From assembly GCF_001632365.1 (NCBI RefSeq), contig NW_024468550.1, forward strand, positions 62,001 to 126,000: a stretch of 64,000 nucleotides of DNA, in the 5' to 3' direction. Numbering within the stretch: the first letter of the stretch is position 1; every line of letters starts with the position of its first letter. The DNA comes from Laetiporus sulphureus 93-53 (Eukaryota > Basidiomycota > Agaricomycetes > Polyporales > Laetiporaceae). The notes beneath the pieces are model-generated. The model saw nothing but the letters and a program-made list of their open reading frames with translations. It ran no database searches and was not told where the DNA came from. Below, piece by piece: positions 23,227 to 34,529 of the stretch. Position numbers and translations under genes: made by a program.

Positions 23227-23604
23227 GAGCAGACACCGTCTGTCGTGCGTTGCCAGCCGTGGCGCTGGCGTCATGTTTTCAACTCCATCTGATATTCTGC
23301 CCAAACGGATAATCGCGCTTTCGTCGTTCTATATGCTTTGCTCCTCACTCAGAACCGTGCTGTGTTCACTCAACTCATTCAGTTTTCTGCTCTCGTTCTC
23401 ATTGAGCCTGTCCTATTTATGCAATCTGTCATCAGATCTATTCTGGAAGCTCATCTCGGATATATTGGTATATCACAAACATACGGAACGCTAGTTGCCA
23501 CGAAACGATGTGACAAGGTTTACCTCCCAGGGTGGGGTATGTCATGAAGTCCTAGGATATACCAATAGCTCGACGATAGAAGCCGCGAATCCATACTGTC
23601 AGCT
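23227..23604. other. Intergenic between convergent gene and relic
   Basis: 3' flank of the Ser-rich gene. CT-rich stretches are present; no gene is supported. Confidence 0.4.
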
Positions 23605-24320
23605 TCAAGGCCAGCCATTTCCCAGTGCTTTGATCAACACGCCCACACCAGCCAGCATCGCCAGAAGCAGCACCATATTCGGGTATATACCCACACCTCT
23701 GGCACTGCTGTGGCTCCCTTTGCTAGTGATGCCATAGCCGCCATCCGCCTCACTGTGTCCGTTCGAGGTCTCCAACGTGCTCGGATCGACAGTTGTGTTG
23801 TAAAACTGTGACCGTCGTGACAACTAACTGCGTGCCGAGCGTCGTTTTGACCGCGCACCTGAATGCAAGACCGACCTGGCCAGCCCGTGCGACGTTAAAA
23901 TTCTCGCCGACGGATGGGGCCAAAAGGTATCTACAAGATGAACCATCCACCATCATGATCACTCGCAGGGCCGACAGCAACGGTGGCCATGTCCACATAA
24001 CTCATTTCACCCTGATCTGAGATGGAGACGGTCACAATGTGATCATTGGTGCCAGATCAGGCCTGCGATGTTCGTCGACGAGATGGATGTCTTCCTCGCC
24101 GAGCTGGTCGACACCGAGTACCCCCAGATGGGTCCGTCTTGAAGTTTCATAGACCGCATAGCCTGGCATATAGTCGTTGTCACCATTCGCCGCGAGATCG
24201 ATGTTGTACTAGTGGTTCGAGGAGCCAAGCGTCTCGGCGACCGCGAAGACGGAGTAGAAGATGGAGTCGATGGCCCATTGGTGGCCCGTGGGCCTGGGAC
24301 TGGTCGGTTAGGGGGGCGCT
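23605..24320 (-). pseudogene. GH79-like glycoside hydrolase relic, C-terminal part
   Basis: Read on the minus strand, an acceptor near 24310 is followed by PRPTGHQWAIDSIFYSVF, AVAETLGSSNH, then an in-frame TAG, then YNIDLAANGDNDYMPGYAVY. From memory, this order (HQW-I-x-x-I/FYS, AVAE, NGxNxYxPGYAVYE) matches the end of the catalytic region and C-terminal beta domain of fungal GH79 beta-glucuronidases. Downstream, pieces of the usual tail follow in different frames. They end TVDPSTLETSNGHSEADGG and a hydrophobic membrane/GPI-like tail (NMVLLLAMLAGVGVLIKAL) at 23605. The nonsense codon, lost frame in the middle and absence of the N-terminal two thirds show a dead, truncated copy. Family call rests on remembered motifs. 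Confidence 0.65.
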
Positions 24321-25143
24321 AACAGGGAGCGATCATGGCCGTGAAGTGGAATTGGGAAATCGAAACTCACGGGTGAATGGCTGTGATCAAAAATGTGAGG
24401 TCGTGCCACGGACTGAACGGCACCGGCCGTGCCGAATGGCAGAACACATGCAGGGAGCAACGGGGACAAAGCATAGCTGCGGCCTGTACTCATTGCGAGA
24501 GAAAGAGGTCGGTGTTGCAGAAGATGCGCTCCCGTTTCTTGTTCGAATTTGTGAGCCATGACATCTGTCAGAGGAATGGAAAACATGGCGGACCTTCACA
24601 ATGTCACTTGTGGACGTAGCAATTGTCCGCCCTGCAACGCGTGATTCAGTCATACGCTCAAGCAGGGAACGGACAGCAGATGCCAATGTCTTCGCTGTCA
24701 GACAAAACGAGTTCGCCGAGAGTGGCGTCGTAGGCACCTGCACCGGGCCAATCAATATTGTCGCGACGTCCTCATGTCCAGTGAGCTTCTCTTCTGATGA
24801 TGCTCTGCAGAGGGAGGCACGTACTGTAAGGGTACAACATGTCGACATCTGGCGAGCAGCACCCAGTAAGAGCCTTCGACTCTTCAGTGGGCTGTTCATG
24901 ATATGATTGTCACGACTTATCATTGTCGGGTATAATTCCAATGCATGAATATGTACAACAACTCTGCAAAATCAGGGACCCTGCAGTAGATATGTTTTCT
25001 AGACTAGAGATAGAAGTACAAGTCAGCTATGAGCGATGAGCCTCAGCCATTGCACATCTCAGCCACCGGCGCGTCATCCAATCGGCGCGTTTCGGAGATG
25101 AAAAATGCTTATGTAATCCGAACTTGGCCACTCCTGAGCTCTC
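24321..25143. other. Gap upstream of the GH79 relic
   Basis: The missing N-terminal part of the GH79-like gene would lie here, but no matching blocks were found. The sequence has either been deleted or diverged beyond recognition. No other gene is supported. Confidence 0.4.
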
Positions 25144-26293
25144 ATGCCCAAAGGTAAGAAGAAAGCAACTCAGGCCAATACACTCGGTGACAAGGCAGAG
25201 GCTCTCCTTCACCGTCATCACGTGAGTCCCGAGGAGATCGGGACACGCATGCTGACGGTGAAGCCTCTGGTTGTGGCGAAGTCATCAATGCCGAAACGTT
25301 GCACCGCCCACGGTTGCCCCTGAGCTTACCAAGGCGGCCAAGAAACTCACAAATATTGTCCTCGCTTCAGATGTCAGACTCTCCCGGAGCTGACCCTGAT
25401 GTTATGTTTTATAAATGTGGGTCTCCGCCTCCCACCATCGATATCACGAGAGATGGCTTGAAATACCATGCTGTCGTCAACCCTGTCGACAAGGCTCACT
25501 GCGAAAGTGCTGTTGATGCTACAGCAGCAGCCAATGGCCGTGCCCTCATTCCCTCGATGAAGGCTTAACGTAGAAAGACTAAGCATAGGCGTGCAGGTGT
25601 GCCATTTTTCCCTCTTTCTGTGTGCCACATGCTCACATCCATCTGTTGCATTAAGCTCCACCCAAGCACCCCATTCCAGCACCTTCCACCAGTGAGAGCA
25701 GGAGCATCCATGATGGAGGACTCGCCGCACTCAATGCCAAGTTTGACAAGCTTGCAGCAGAACTAGCTGGCAGGAATGCTGAGCAAGCTCAAAGGAATGC
25801 CCGGCAGGATCAAATGATTGCCGACCTTCGCGTGAAGGTCACCGATGTGAGCTTTCGACCTCTCTCTCAATGTTCAGCGTGTATTGCTAATTCATTATAC
25901 TGTTCTCACCATCTACAGCATGAGAAGGCGATCACCATGCTTGCCAACCGGGCGTTGCTCGACGACGCGTGCCTGCTCATCGCAGAGCGTTATGGGTTCC
26001 AGCTGGCTGAGCTATAGCCACCACAGCATTGCACTAACATTGACATGTGGTGGAGGAACACTGTGGACACTGTCCATGCCCGCCTGTCTGACAAGGACAA
26101 GGCAGTGCTGGACAGGAATGCTTTGGACGTGATATTTGACAGTGGGAGTGGCAGCATCCGCCGCAGGGCAACATTGCTGCTCATTCAGCAACTATGGGCA
26201 TCGCCGTGCTGTTGTCCACTTTTGACCACGAAGCAGAGGAATGCCCTGCGAAATCTGTATACCTTTGTCGTAGGCGAGGAGCCGGCGTTGTGA
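25144..26293 (+). pseudogene. Broken coiled-coil gene of a basidiomycete hypothetical family
   Basis: Coding fragments lie in order but not in one frame. MPKGKKKATQAN (from 25144) is followed by ATG at 25371 with DPDVMFYKCGSPPPTIDITR, ending at TAA 25568. Then comes a helical segment (ALNAKFDKLAAELAGR, QAQRNARQDQMIADLR) joined across a 72-nt intron (25847-25918) to EKAITMLANRALLDDACLLI. It then meets TAG at 26015. The same frame resumes after the stop with IDMWWRNTVDTVHARLSDKD. At about 26160 the expected RRxGNxAAHS block appears only one frame over (GNIAAHSATMGIAVLLST), and the original frame returns for TTKQRNALRNLY. One stop plus two compensating shifts argue for decay. The intact family has no function known to me. 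Confidence 0.55.
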
Positions 26294-26495
26294 TTTGTTC
26301 TCAAAGTATCCATCGTGACTTGTAAATACATTCCGAATCATTCCACAGTCTGGGAGAAGTCACCACGCTCTGCCATGTAATTTATCGTGCACAATTCTCG
26401 TCACGATCGATGTCTCGCAGGCTATTGGGACATCTTCGTGTTCGCATCAGTTGTACATACAACAGCCAGCGTATGCTACGTTCGAGTAGTGACTA

Positions 26496-29400
26496 CTACA
26501 GGATGCGTATACTTTCAGGTGGCCCGAGGTAGCTCGGTTGTACACTGCCTGTGTCTGCAATGCAGGATTCAAGATGCGCACTTCATAGGTTGCAGAGATG
26601 GTGACACACCGATAACAATCTTCTGCACGACGACAGTAGGCTCAATCATCCAGAGCTGTTGAATCTTTAACATACCGATGTTCGTGATCACACTGTTTCG
26701 TGCTTACTGTTAACGTGTGGGCGCCCGGTTCAGCAGTGAAGTTCATGTAGATCGGATTGACGTTCGTCGCCACCCAGCCATCAAGTCCGTCCCACGCAGC
26801 AGGCTGTGTCCCCGGCGTTACGACTGGCACGAAGTAGCTCACTTGTGGCTCGCACGAGTCGACCTGGATGCCGATAGCAAGGGGCCGGGTCGGCCCAAGC
26901 GAGTTCTGTGACGGCGAGACGTAGGTCGTGATGAAGACGTTGCCGCTATCCTGATAGGTGTTGAAAGTGTAAAAGTCGTACTCACTAGACCCGGGATGTA
27001 AGTATGCGGATCTCGAATTGGAAATGAACGAACGCTCACATGCTGGGACCGGTGCCGACTGTGAAGTTGAGCTCGTCGCCACCGCGAGGCCACGGGGTGA
27101 CGCCGGAGAGCGTCCGGCCGTAGCCTGGGAGATTGATCCACGTAATGCCTTCGACTGTAGTATTCCTTGAAGCGTGCGCAGCCTCGATCGAGACGCACCC
27201 ATCGCCCTCGACGAAACCTACGTGGTGCAAATCAACACAATCTAGCATGACCACACTGGTTGCACATACCTGTGAAATTATTCGGCACCTGCGTGTAATT
27301 CGCGGTCAGCGTCGCCGTAAGAGACATCGACGGCTGGCCCTGCGGATAGGCCTCGAACGTGATCAATGCGATTTCCGTGCTCGACAGCTGGCTCCAGTCG
27401 ACGGTGGCGAAGACTCGCTGCTCGGGCGCGTCAGGCGATATGTAGCCTGCCACGGGCGACATTGTCACCCAAGTGACGTTGCTGGTCGCCGTGAAGTTGA
27501 ATGGCACTGGTCCACCGGCGCCGATGTCGAAGTACCTGTTGCCGGAAGGCAGGTAGGGGTCGATGGACAGAGATGGGTTCGGGCAGCTGTAGCCTTGCGC
27601 GCATTGGTATTGATTGTCGCCCGGCCTGATGCGCTCCGGTGAGATGTAGGAATGATGTGATATGAGGAAAACGCGCACCAGGCAGCCTGGGTGCCCTCAG
27701 GCGCGACTCGCATGGCGCCAGCTAATGCTTGCTTTTGCGCTTGATATCTCGAAATATAGGGCATGCTTAAGAAACGCGCGGAGTTGGGTAGTCTGTAATG
27801 CGTATCCAAATGCTCAACTCACGTATTGGCCTGCGGTTGCTGCCAGTAGGAATACATGACATGAGTCTGGCTCATCATCTGGGTCCTAAGGGATCTCCGT
27901 CCCGTGAGTGTACAATCAAAGTAGAATCGAAACGGTCTAACCATTTGCCTATAGCAATGGTCAGCCATTTTGTACTCGCAATACCCAAACGTAGACGCAC
28001 CGTCCAACTGAGATTCATACTCGACCTCAAGCTCCCAATCCTGCTGGAACAGCTCCTCGACAATCGCAGCATAGTCGTTGGCGCTGAGGAAGGCTTGTGA
28101 GGCGCGAAAATTATTCATACCCGCTGCAATCCACATGTTCGCCAGGGTGTAGCTGGCCTGCACGGGATGATAGACCAGCTCGAAATACGCGGGCAGCATC
28201 TCGGCTGGCAGTGAGTCGCGAACTTGAGTAGCGGACTCGTTGGTGGCTTGCCACATGGCCAGCATGTTCTCAGCCCTGAAAACAAGATGAGGACATCACT
28301 GCGCGGAGGCCGCCATGTACCCACTCTCGGTAATTCCACAAGCTGTAGACAGTCGAGTTGAGGAGCTCTGGCTTCCTATTCGAATTGAAGCGGGTGATGT
28401 TCGCGATCACATCGGCCACCGTCGCAGCATCTTCAGACGAAAGCCCGAACTCGCGCTGAGCCCACAGTTCGACGTAGGTGTCAATATTGTTGATGTTCCA
28501 CACCGACGAATCCCAGCCGAGCGCGATGAAGAATTCTATTTCTTTTTCGTATGGCTTTAGATCGCCTACGTTTAGGATCCAGATCCGCGTGGCATTGCGG
28601 GCGACCGCGAGGGACATTTGCTCGTAAGTCTGCAGCGGACATCTAGAGCAGTTTACGAAGGAGGGAGCTCATGAGCTTGCCTTCGTCATCTGATTGCTCT
28701 GTAAAGCACGGCCACCTTAGAGTTGCTCACGGGCACGAGACGAGGGAACATACCGTGATCCACTTGTAGTCTCGCACGCCTCCGACCTGAACACCTTTTC
28801 AGCAGTTGTCTTCAGTATTACATTAACACCAACCAGATCGTACTGTCGAGAGCAGTCATGTCAGAGTCACACGTATGAAAGAGTGAGAGATAACTTGCAT
28901 GATAATAAACACCGGCACCACCAGTACGGTTTCGCTCAGACAGTGTGGGAAGGCGTTCAATATTCCCATATCTATGGAGTGATCAGAGACGACAACGTTG
29001 GAAAGTCATGATACGCACAGATCATCAGTCCACAAAAGAGTGACATCGTCTGGGACAGTCATTCCGTCTTCGTAGTACCCCAGCACTTCCTGATCTAGAC
29101 CAACGTGCATGAGCCATAAGCAGCAATTGGTCGAATACAGAAACTCACATAGACACCACATCTGCGGAATCGTGGTGACATTCACTCCCGGATAGGTGTT
29201 GCTCAATATCTGCCGCTGATCTGCGATTATCTCCTCAAGCAGTGCGATGTTCTGACCACCGGCCAATGGCACTGGCGACAAGCTGTGTCAAGGAGTGCGA
29301 ACAGGGCGTAACATGCAGCAGCACGTACAGTCACCTGTTTTCCGGGATTAGATTAGTCATGATAATCCGAGCACTGGAGATCGTACTTACCATCCCCTCG

Positions 29401-30713
29401 CATGCCCACAGTCCAGACGTTTTCGTACGGCTTGCCACGATCGGCACCAACGACCCAGAAGTCATAGATATTCTGCGCATTCGTGCTGTAATCCCAAGGA
29501 CCTACGCCGAACAGAGTCCATTCAACTGGAATCGACCGCATCATCGGCTCTTCATGACTGGTGCCCATGACTATTCCATACCAGTTGGCCAGAGGTTGGT
29601 TCAATGTGTCGTCGACACCGAATGCACTAGGTTGTAAGAATGAATCACAAGTTGTATAACTGATATGGCGGAATGCATACCTTGACCACATCGCTATAGA
29701 TAACACCGCACAATTAATTATGCAGGGCAAACATCAACAAGCATCTCTCCGCACCTGGCCATAAGTAGTTCGCCTTCATCCGGAGCAAAAGCTCGAACCT
29801 GCATCAAAGTGAGCATACAGAGCTTATATTTACACGTGGCAACTCACAGCTTCGTATAGAAGAAATGGTTGAACGGCGAGTCTGTGAGCGCAGCGCCGGT
29901 ACCGTTCGTGAACCGTACCATGGCCCAGCCCTGAAGAGCAGGCTGCTCGTCGTTCAGGAAAATACCACGATACTTCACTGTGGGGGATCCATGGGCACAT
30001 CCAGCAGAGTCCACATAGATCTCAGAGTGTGTTTTCGTAGGGACATCAGCCCACCTACGTAGGAACACTTGAGCTAAGCGCCGCGCAACTAAAGCCTTTT
30101 TTGAACTTACCAATACCACGGAGAGACGCCTGACAGTAGTAATTATTTCTCGGTACCAGGATGAGCGAATAGAGGGAAAGACCTCACCTATTTGTTCGGA
30201 GTGGTCATACATCGCATAGATGGTACCTCGCTTGTCCGCGCCAATCATGACATACGCGCTGCTGATACCCGGGAGAGGGTTTGCCACCTCGCGTGTCATG
30301 AATGCTTCCCACTGTCCGTCGATGCTCGAGACATCCAGGTTCGTGTTTTGCACCACCTCATCGATGAGCGACGACTGTCCCAATGTACCGACAATTATGG
30401 GCCTTATACTAGCAAGGCTGAGATTGGTACTGGTCGCAGGGATACTGACGTTGAGCAGTAGAGGCATTACCCCGGTCACATTGTGAATGTCCATGGCGAA
30501 GTCGTACGCGGTACGTTGCACACCTCCCCAATCATCTTCAGAAAGAAGAATTGGCGCAGCCACGCCATTGCTGACAACTGGGAAAGAGGACGCAGAGGGA
30601 GAGAATGTGACACAGGTAGCCTGTCCAATCGCATGCACGTCGGCTACGGCCAGGAGGCCGAACAACACATAGCCGCCCCAGCGTCCGAGCATGGTGGCGC
30701 AAGCTGCAGGCAT
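26496..30713 (-). CDS. GH115 xylan alpha-1,2-glucuronidase, 23 exons, complete
   Basis: Exons, all phase-consistent: 30713-30188, 30129-30111, 30054-29848, 29798-29755, 29693-29681, 29626-29391, 29334-29329, 29271-29149, 29094-29019, 28971-28899, 28842-28834, 28786-28754, 28698-28681, 28629-28325, 28275-28001, 27948-27942, 27885-27823, 27765-27679, 27625-27270, 27217-27040, 26984-26708, 26655-26610 and 26554-26496. Total 1011 residues. The N-terminus is a signal peptide. GH115 landmarks in order: GVSPWYWWADVPTK, SPFNHFFYTKLFELLLR, NYLWPAMWSSAFGVDDTLNQ, GTSHEEPMMRSIPVEW, GMRGDGD, TIPQMWCLYQEV, GGVRDYKWIT, ATRIWILNVGDLKPYE, SQTHVMYSYWQQP, and the C-terminal LGPPES near the stop. The enzyme removes (4-O-methyl)glucuronic acid from xylan and should be secreted. 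Two introns have GC donors, after 28899 and 28681. The 6-nt exon could be skipped without frame change. Confidence 0.93.
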
Positions 30714-31509
30714 AACTTCCAGCGAAGGGATACCGTCCGAATGCTTAAGAGCTGTCGCAGGCGCGTGTCGGCTGATTTTTGACCTTGTGTGAAAGTGTAC
30801 CCTTGTGACCTCGGAAGATTTGTGAAGCTCAACATCCTCGGGGATTCCTTCGAAGCGGACGCATTGCGTGCATCAGACGTCCAATGAACGTGTCTTCGGA
30901 GTGGACTTTGGTACAGGAAGCTAGAGCGATGTACTTGACCGAAAAAGAATGCGTGAAACTCGACTTCGCGGACCGGGGCCATCACCTGATGTGCTGGCCA
31001 CATGTGGACAGGTTTGCTCCCACTGAGTGTTTCTCCTCTTGACTGAAAGCTTCATGTCCGGAATGGTTGTCAGAGGTTGTCAGAGACAATCAGAGATTTC
31101 GCTCCAAGGTAGTGCCAATTGAGTGATTAGTCAGGTCAAGGAGCCCGGACAACGGAGACTGCTTCGTGAAGCTCCCCTAAAGGCTAGAGCAGACAGCTAC
31201 AGGCCAGGGGAGATATAATGAGCACTTTCGGGAAAACTATCTAATTATAGACCCAATTGATGATTCAATAAGTAGCAGCTTACAGCGAAGAAGGCATGCA
31301 GTAAGGACAACCAATTCTGATTGTTGTACGATATCCATTGAGGTCGATGCTGTCGTGTGCAAGAGGAGTAGATCTTGTCATGAGGTGATAACGTCCATAC
31401 AGTACATGGAATGTCTCGAATGATACTCTACAAAGCATGTCGATCTGTGAGGAGCGTATGATATTGAGCTTGAATGAAAAGTATAAAATAGAAGCATACC
31501 AGCAGAAAT
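30714..31509. other. Intergenic; GH115 promoter side
   Basis: Upstream flank of GH115 and 3' flank of the membrane-protein gene. Short repeats of ttgtcagagRttgtcagaga occur near 31065. No coding or RNA gene is supported. Confidence 0.4.
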
Positions 31510-32321
31510 TCAAGTCAAAGATGTAATCAGAATCTGCGAGTCTCCACCAGCGGGAGGCTGTACAGCATGCTCATCGGAGGGCGTGTGTTCTGTGACGGGA
31601 ATGACATTGACGGAATTCAGCCTATGCGCAGTGACGGCAAGCGGTTCGTCGTCTGGTATTCTGGCGTTATCCTCATCATATTCATCCTCCAGAAATTCGC
31701 GCGAAGGAGGCCCATCGTCTTCCGATAAGCGGATTCTGCCTTCCTTTTGCGTCCAAGTGCTAAGCCTTGTCGTCATCGCAAGAGTTTTGACCGTATTCAG
31801 GAACAATCAAGCATAAAGGGACCCACTGGTGAGCAACAACGGTCTTCAACGATGAGGCACGCCTCCACAATAGAAATACGGCACATAATGTGCATGTTGT
31901 GAACAGGATTATCAACGGGAAGTTGCCTAATGGCTGGGGTTTGGCACCTTTGCGAGGTTCTAAACTTCATCAAGCATGAGAGGCATGAACCAGTAACATC
32001 TACATGAAACAAACCTCCAGGCGGTACCATAGGTGCCATCGCTCGTGGTAGAAGGAGTCTGAGATTTGATTGGGTGGCGAGCGTCTTGCGGTAACCTGGC
32101 ACCTTGCTTATTAGATTAGATTAGATCACACTTACTTAGTATAGGCGCCAGTTAGACGAGCCTGAGGGTGGCCACATTTCCTGCTTGTCTCTTACCATCA
32201 TAAAGTCATCCTCTCTTGAGGTCCACGGCCATAGATCTTGGGAACTTACTGCTAACAATTTCTTTTCCAAGAAGACAAAAACCACTGGAATCAAGTTTGA
32301 TAACTGAGAAGACTCGCTCAC
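31510..32321 (-). CDS. Hypothetical membrane protein, conserved in basidiomycetes (5' end uncertain)
   Basis: Exons 32321-32196, 32102-32015, 31959-31827 and 31765-31510 join in phase, with normal splice signals. Blocks: LIPVVFVFLEKKLLAV, then DDFMM-VPGYRKTLATQSNL, LLLPRAMAPMVPPG, then a transmembrane helix (NFPLIILFTTCTLCAVFLLW) followed by RR and HQ-LSTWTQKEGRIRLSED. An acidic C-terminal tail (FLEDEYDEDNARIPDDEP) follows. The topology suggests a single-pass protein with an acidic cytosolic tail. A second start-proximal hydrophobic stretch could be a signal or anchor. The first exon opens at a GTG with no ATG, so an upstream exon or a different first frame (ATG near 32345) remains possible. 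Function unknown. Confidence 0.6.
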
Positions 32322-32441
32322 ACCGACTCCAGACGACCATTCGAGACGCTAGTCAGAACCTCAGAACACCTTGATGTGAGTCTTGATGTGGCCTGTCATA
32401 TCTAGCTAATCTTAATCATACGACTGTAAGTGGAGAGAAGC

Positions 32442-34063
32442 ATGGACGAACATGGCTTCAGTACGCCCAACCGATTATGCGTGACGCCTCAACGAAAACG
32501 TCTCTGGACACCCGCATCAATTACCAACGCATATTCAGCAAAACGTCGAAGAATCTCGACTTCTTTTGAATTAGGAGACGAAGATGTACTGGAAGTTGAA
32601 AACCCAGCTGCATCCCACACGACTGAGGTAAGTGCAGCGAGTTCGGCGTTATTGAGAACAACCACTCATCCTCAGCAGGCTGATCGCTTCATCTCAGCAC
32701 CCAACGAGCATGGTGTTCCGCTCAACATCACACCTCGTACACAACGCATTGCACGTATTTTCGGACTGATTGGAGACAAACGTCTGAAGTTCTCAGATTC
32801 GGGTTCACGGGCGTCGGGTAGCCAGGACAGCATGACCATGCACCGACTCCAAATGTTAAAGGTGTTTGCACCGTCATCCAGAACTTCCCCTCTTTCTGCT
32901 GCATCGCATCTTGCCACGCGGAACCGTACATTTGTTCTGGCGCTTGACGGACCCGGCATCCCTTCAGACCCATTCGCATTTCCACTCTCATGGTCCAAGA
33001 AAAACGCGATCGCGGTCGCATGTGGGCGCGACCTCTACTATCAACATCTGGACACGCGCATGATCACGCATTTAGGTACTCTCGATCGAAGAAGCTACGG
33101 CAAACTTGCTTCGATCGTCTGGTCGCAAGAGTCACCTGTCCTCCTGGCAGCGGGCACAAGCATGGGAATGGTGCAGATATGGGACTCGCCAGGACAGACG
33201 GTGAGGCGACAATGGCGATGTGAAGAGTTCAACGGCGTAGGTGGACTGGACTGGAATGGAGACTTGCTTGCTGCGGGCACCGCCCATGGCGACGTCTATC
33301 TCTTTGATACACGCATGCAGGATCCGGTCAGCAAGCTTACGATGCACAAGGGCAAAGTGCACGGCGTGCGCTGGAGTCACGACAGAAAATATTTAGCCAC
33401 GGGTGACCAACATGGTGTGGTGCAAATCTGGGATGCGCGCGCAGGCGAGGTGCTCTCGGATTCTCATAGAAAAGGCGGCAAGTGGAGACACTACGCGCCC
33501 GTGAAGGTAAAATAACGCCTTTCTCAACTAGTATTCACGTTGACACGCGCACACAGGCTCTAGCATGGTGTCCGTGGAAGCCCGACCTGCTCGCAACAGG
33601 ATCGACCTACCCCGATGGTAAGATCCGCATATGGAGCGTAAAGAATTCGCCCACGATCTCTCCTCTCCACACCATCCCGCTCAACACCTCTGTAACATCG
33701 CTCATCTGGTCCCCACACTGCCGAGAGCTGCTGAGCACGCATGGCACATCGTGGACATACCGATCTGCATCTGCGTCTGCGCCCGCGCTGCCAGCAGGTG
33801 CGACGGTGCTGCCCACGGGTGTGGTCGCCACAAAGCTGCCATGCACGAACTCGATCACTGTGCACTCGTACCCGTCGATGAAGCATGTCGTCAGCGTGCA
33901 AGCGCATCTGGCCGCGGTGGGGCACAGCTGTCTGAGCCCGGATGGGACGATGGTGTTCACGATCTGTCCTGCGGAGGAGGCGATGAAGATGTGGAAAGTG
34001 TGGGGTAAACCGGAGAACGCCGTGAAGAAAGAGAGCGCATTTGACAAATGCAGCATACGGTAG
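32442..34063 (+). CDS. Cdc20/Fizzy-family WD40 protein (APC/C activator type), copy 1
   Basis: Exons 32442-33506 and 33557-34063 encode 523 residues. The start is the first ATG (MDEHGFSTPNRL). The N-terminal 160 residues are basic and disordered-looking. They contain DRFIS at 81-85, in the place of the C-box (consensus DRFIP/DRYIP), then TPRTQRIARIFGL. Seven WD-type repeats follow (LSWSKKNAIAVACGRDLYY, MGMVQIWD, GDVYLFDTR, HGVVQIWDAR, LAWCPWKPDLLATG, GKIRIWS). The protein ends in Ile-Arg, the IR tail that docks Cdc20/Cdh1 on APC/C TPR subunits. Expected role: substrate receptor and activator of the anaphase-promoting complex in the nucleus. The Pro-to-Ser change in the C-box makes it unclear whether this is the main mitotic Cdc20 or a divergent, perhaps meiotic, member. 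Confidence 0.8.
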
Positions 34064-34529
34064 ATCGTTGGACTCGTTCTCATGGGCAGGATCAATATTG
34101 CTTACGGGATGATTGATTCTGACAGCTGTGGTTGAGTTATTGAATATTGTCTGAGATTATATGCTGTCTTGCTGTGGCATGATCGTCGTCTGTGCATTGT
34201 ATAGTATTGCTTTGCTATCGTATGTCTCCTGAACGTGTACGTATACTCGTCGACTTGCATTGTGTTACTCCCCGAACTGCTGCTTTCGCCGTTATAGCAT
34301 TGATGGACTTGTGGACCCCCCATACTGGAATACACTACCACGTACGACATCAATCAAGGTATATAAATTCTAAGCATCATGATTGAATGTTGCGTTTGGC
34401 CGCAGTTACATCGGCATACCGACGCATGAGTCAGTATTATGCTGCAAAAGTAGTAGCTGTAGCGAGTCGAAACCTTAATACCACCTTCCCGAAAGCTACA
34501 AACCGCACTGAAAGTAGAAAAAACAAATA
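34064..34529. other. Intergenic between convergent genes
   Basis: 3' flanks of the Cdc20-type gene and the F-box gene. AT-richer than surroundings; nothing else seen. Confidence 0.5.

Noticed and set aside
23793..24020. Plus-strand frame opposite the GH79 relic
   Set aside because: No conserved content; the minus strand carries recognisable GH79-like blocks.
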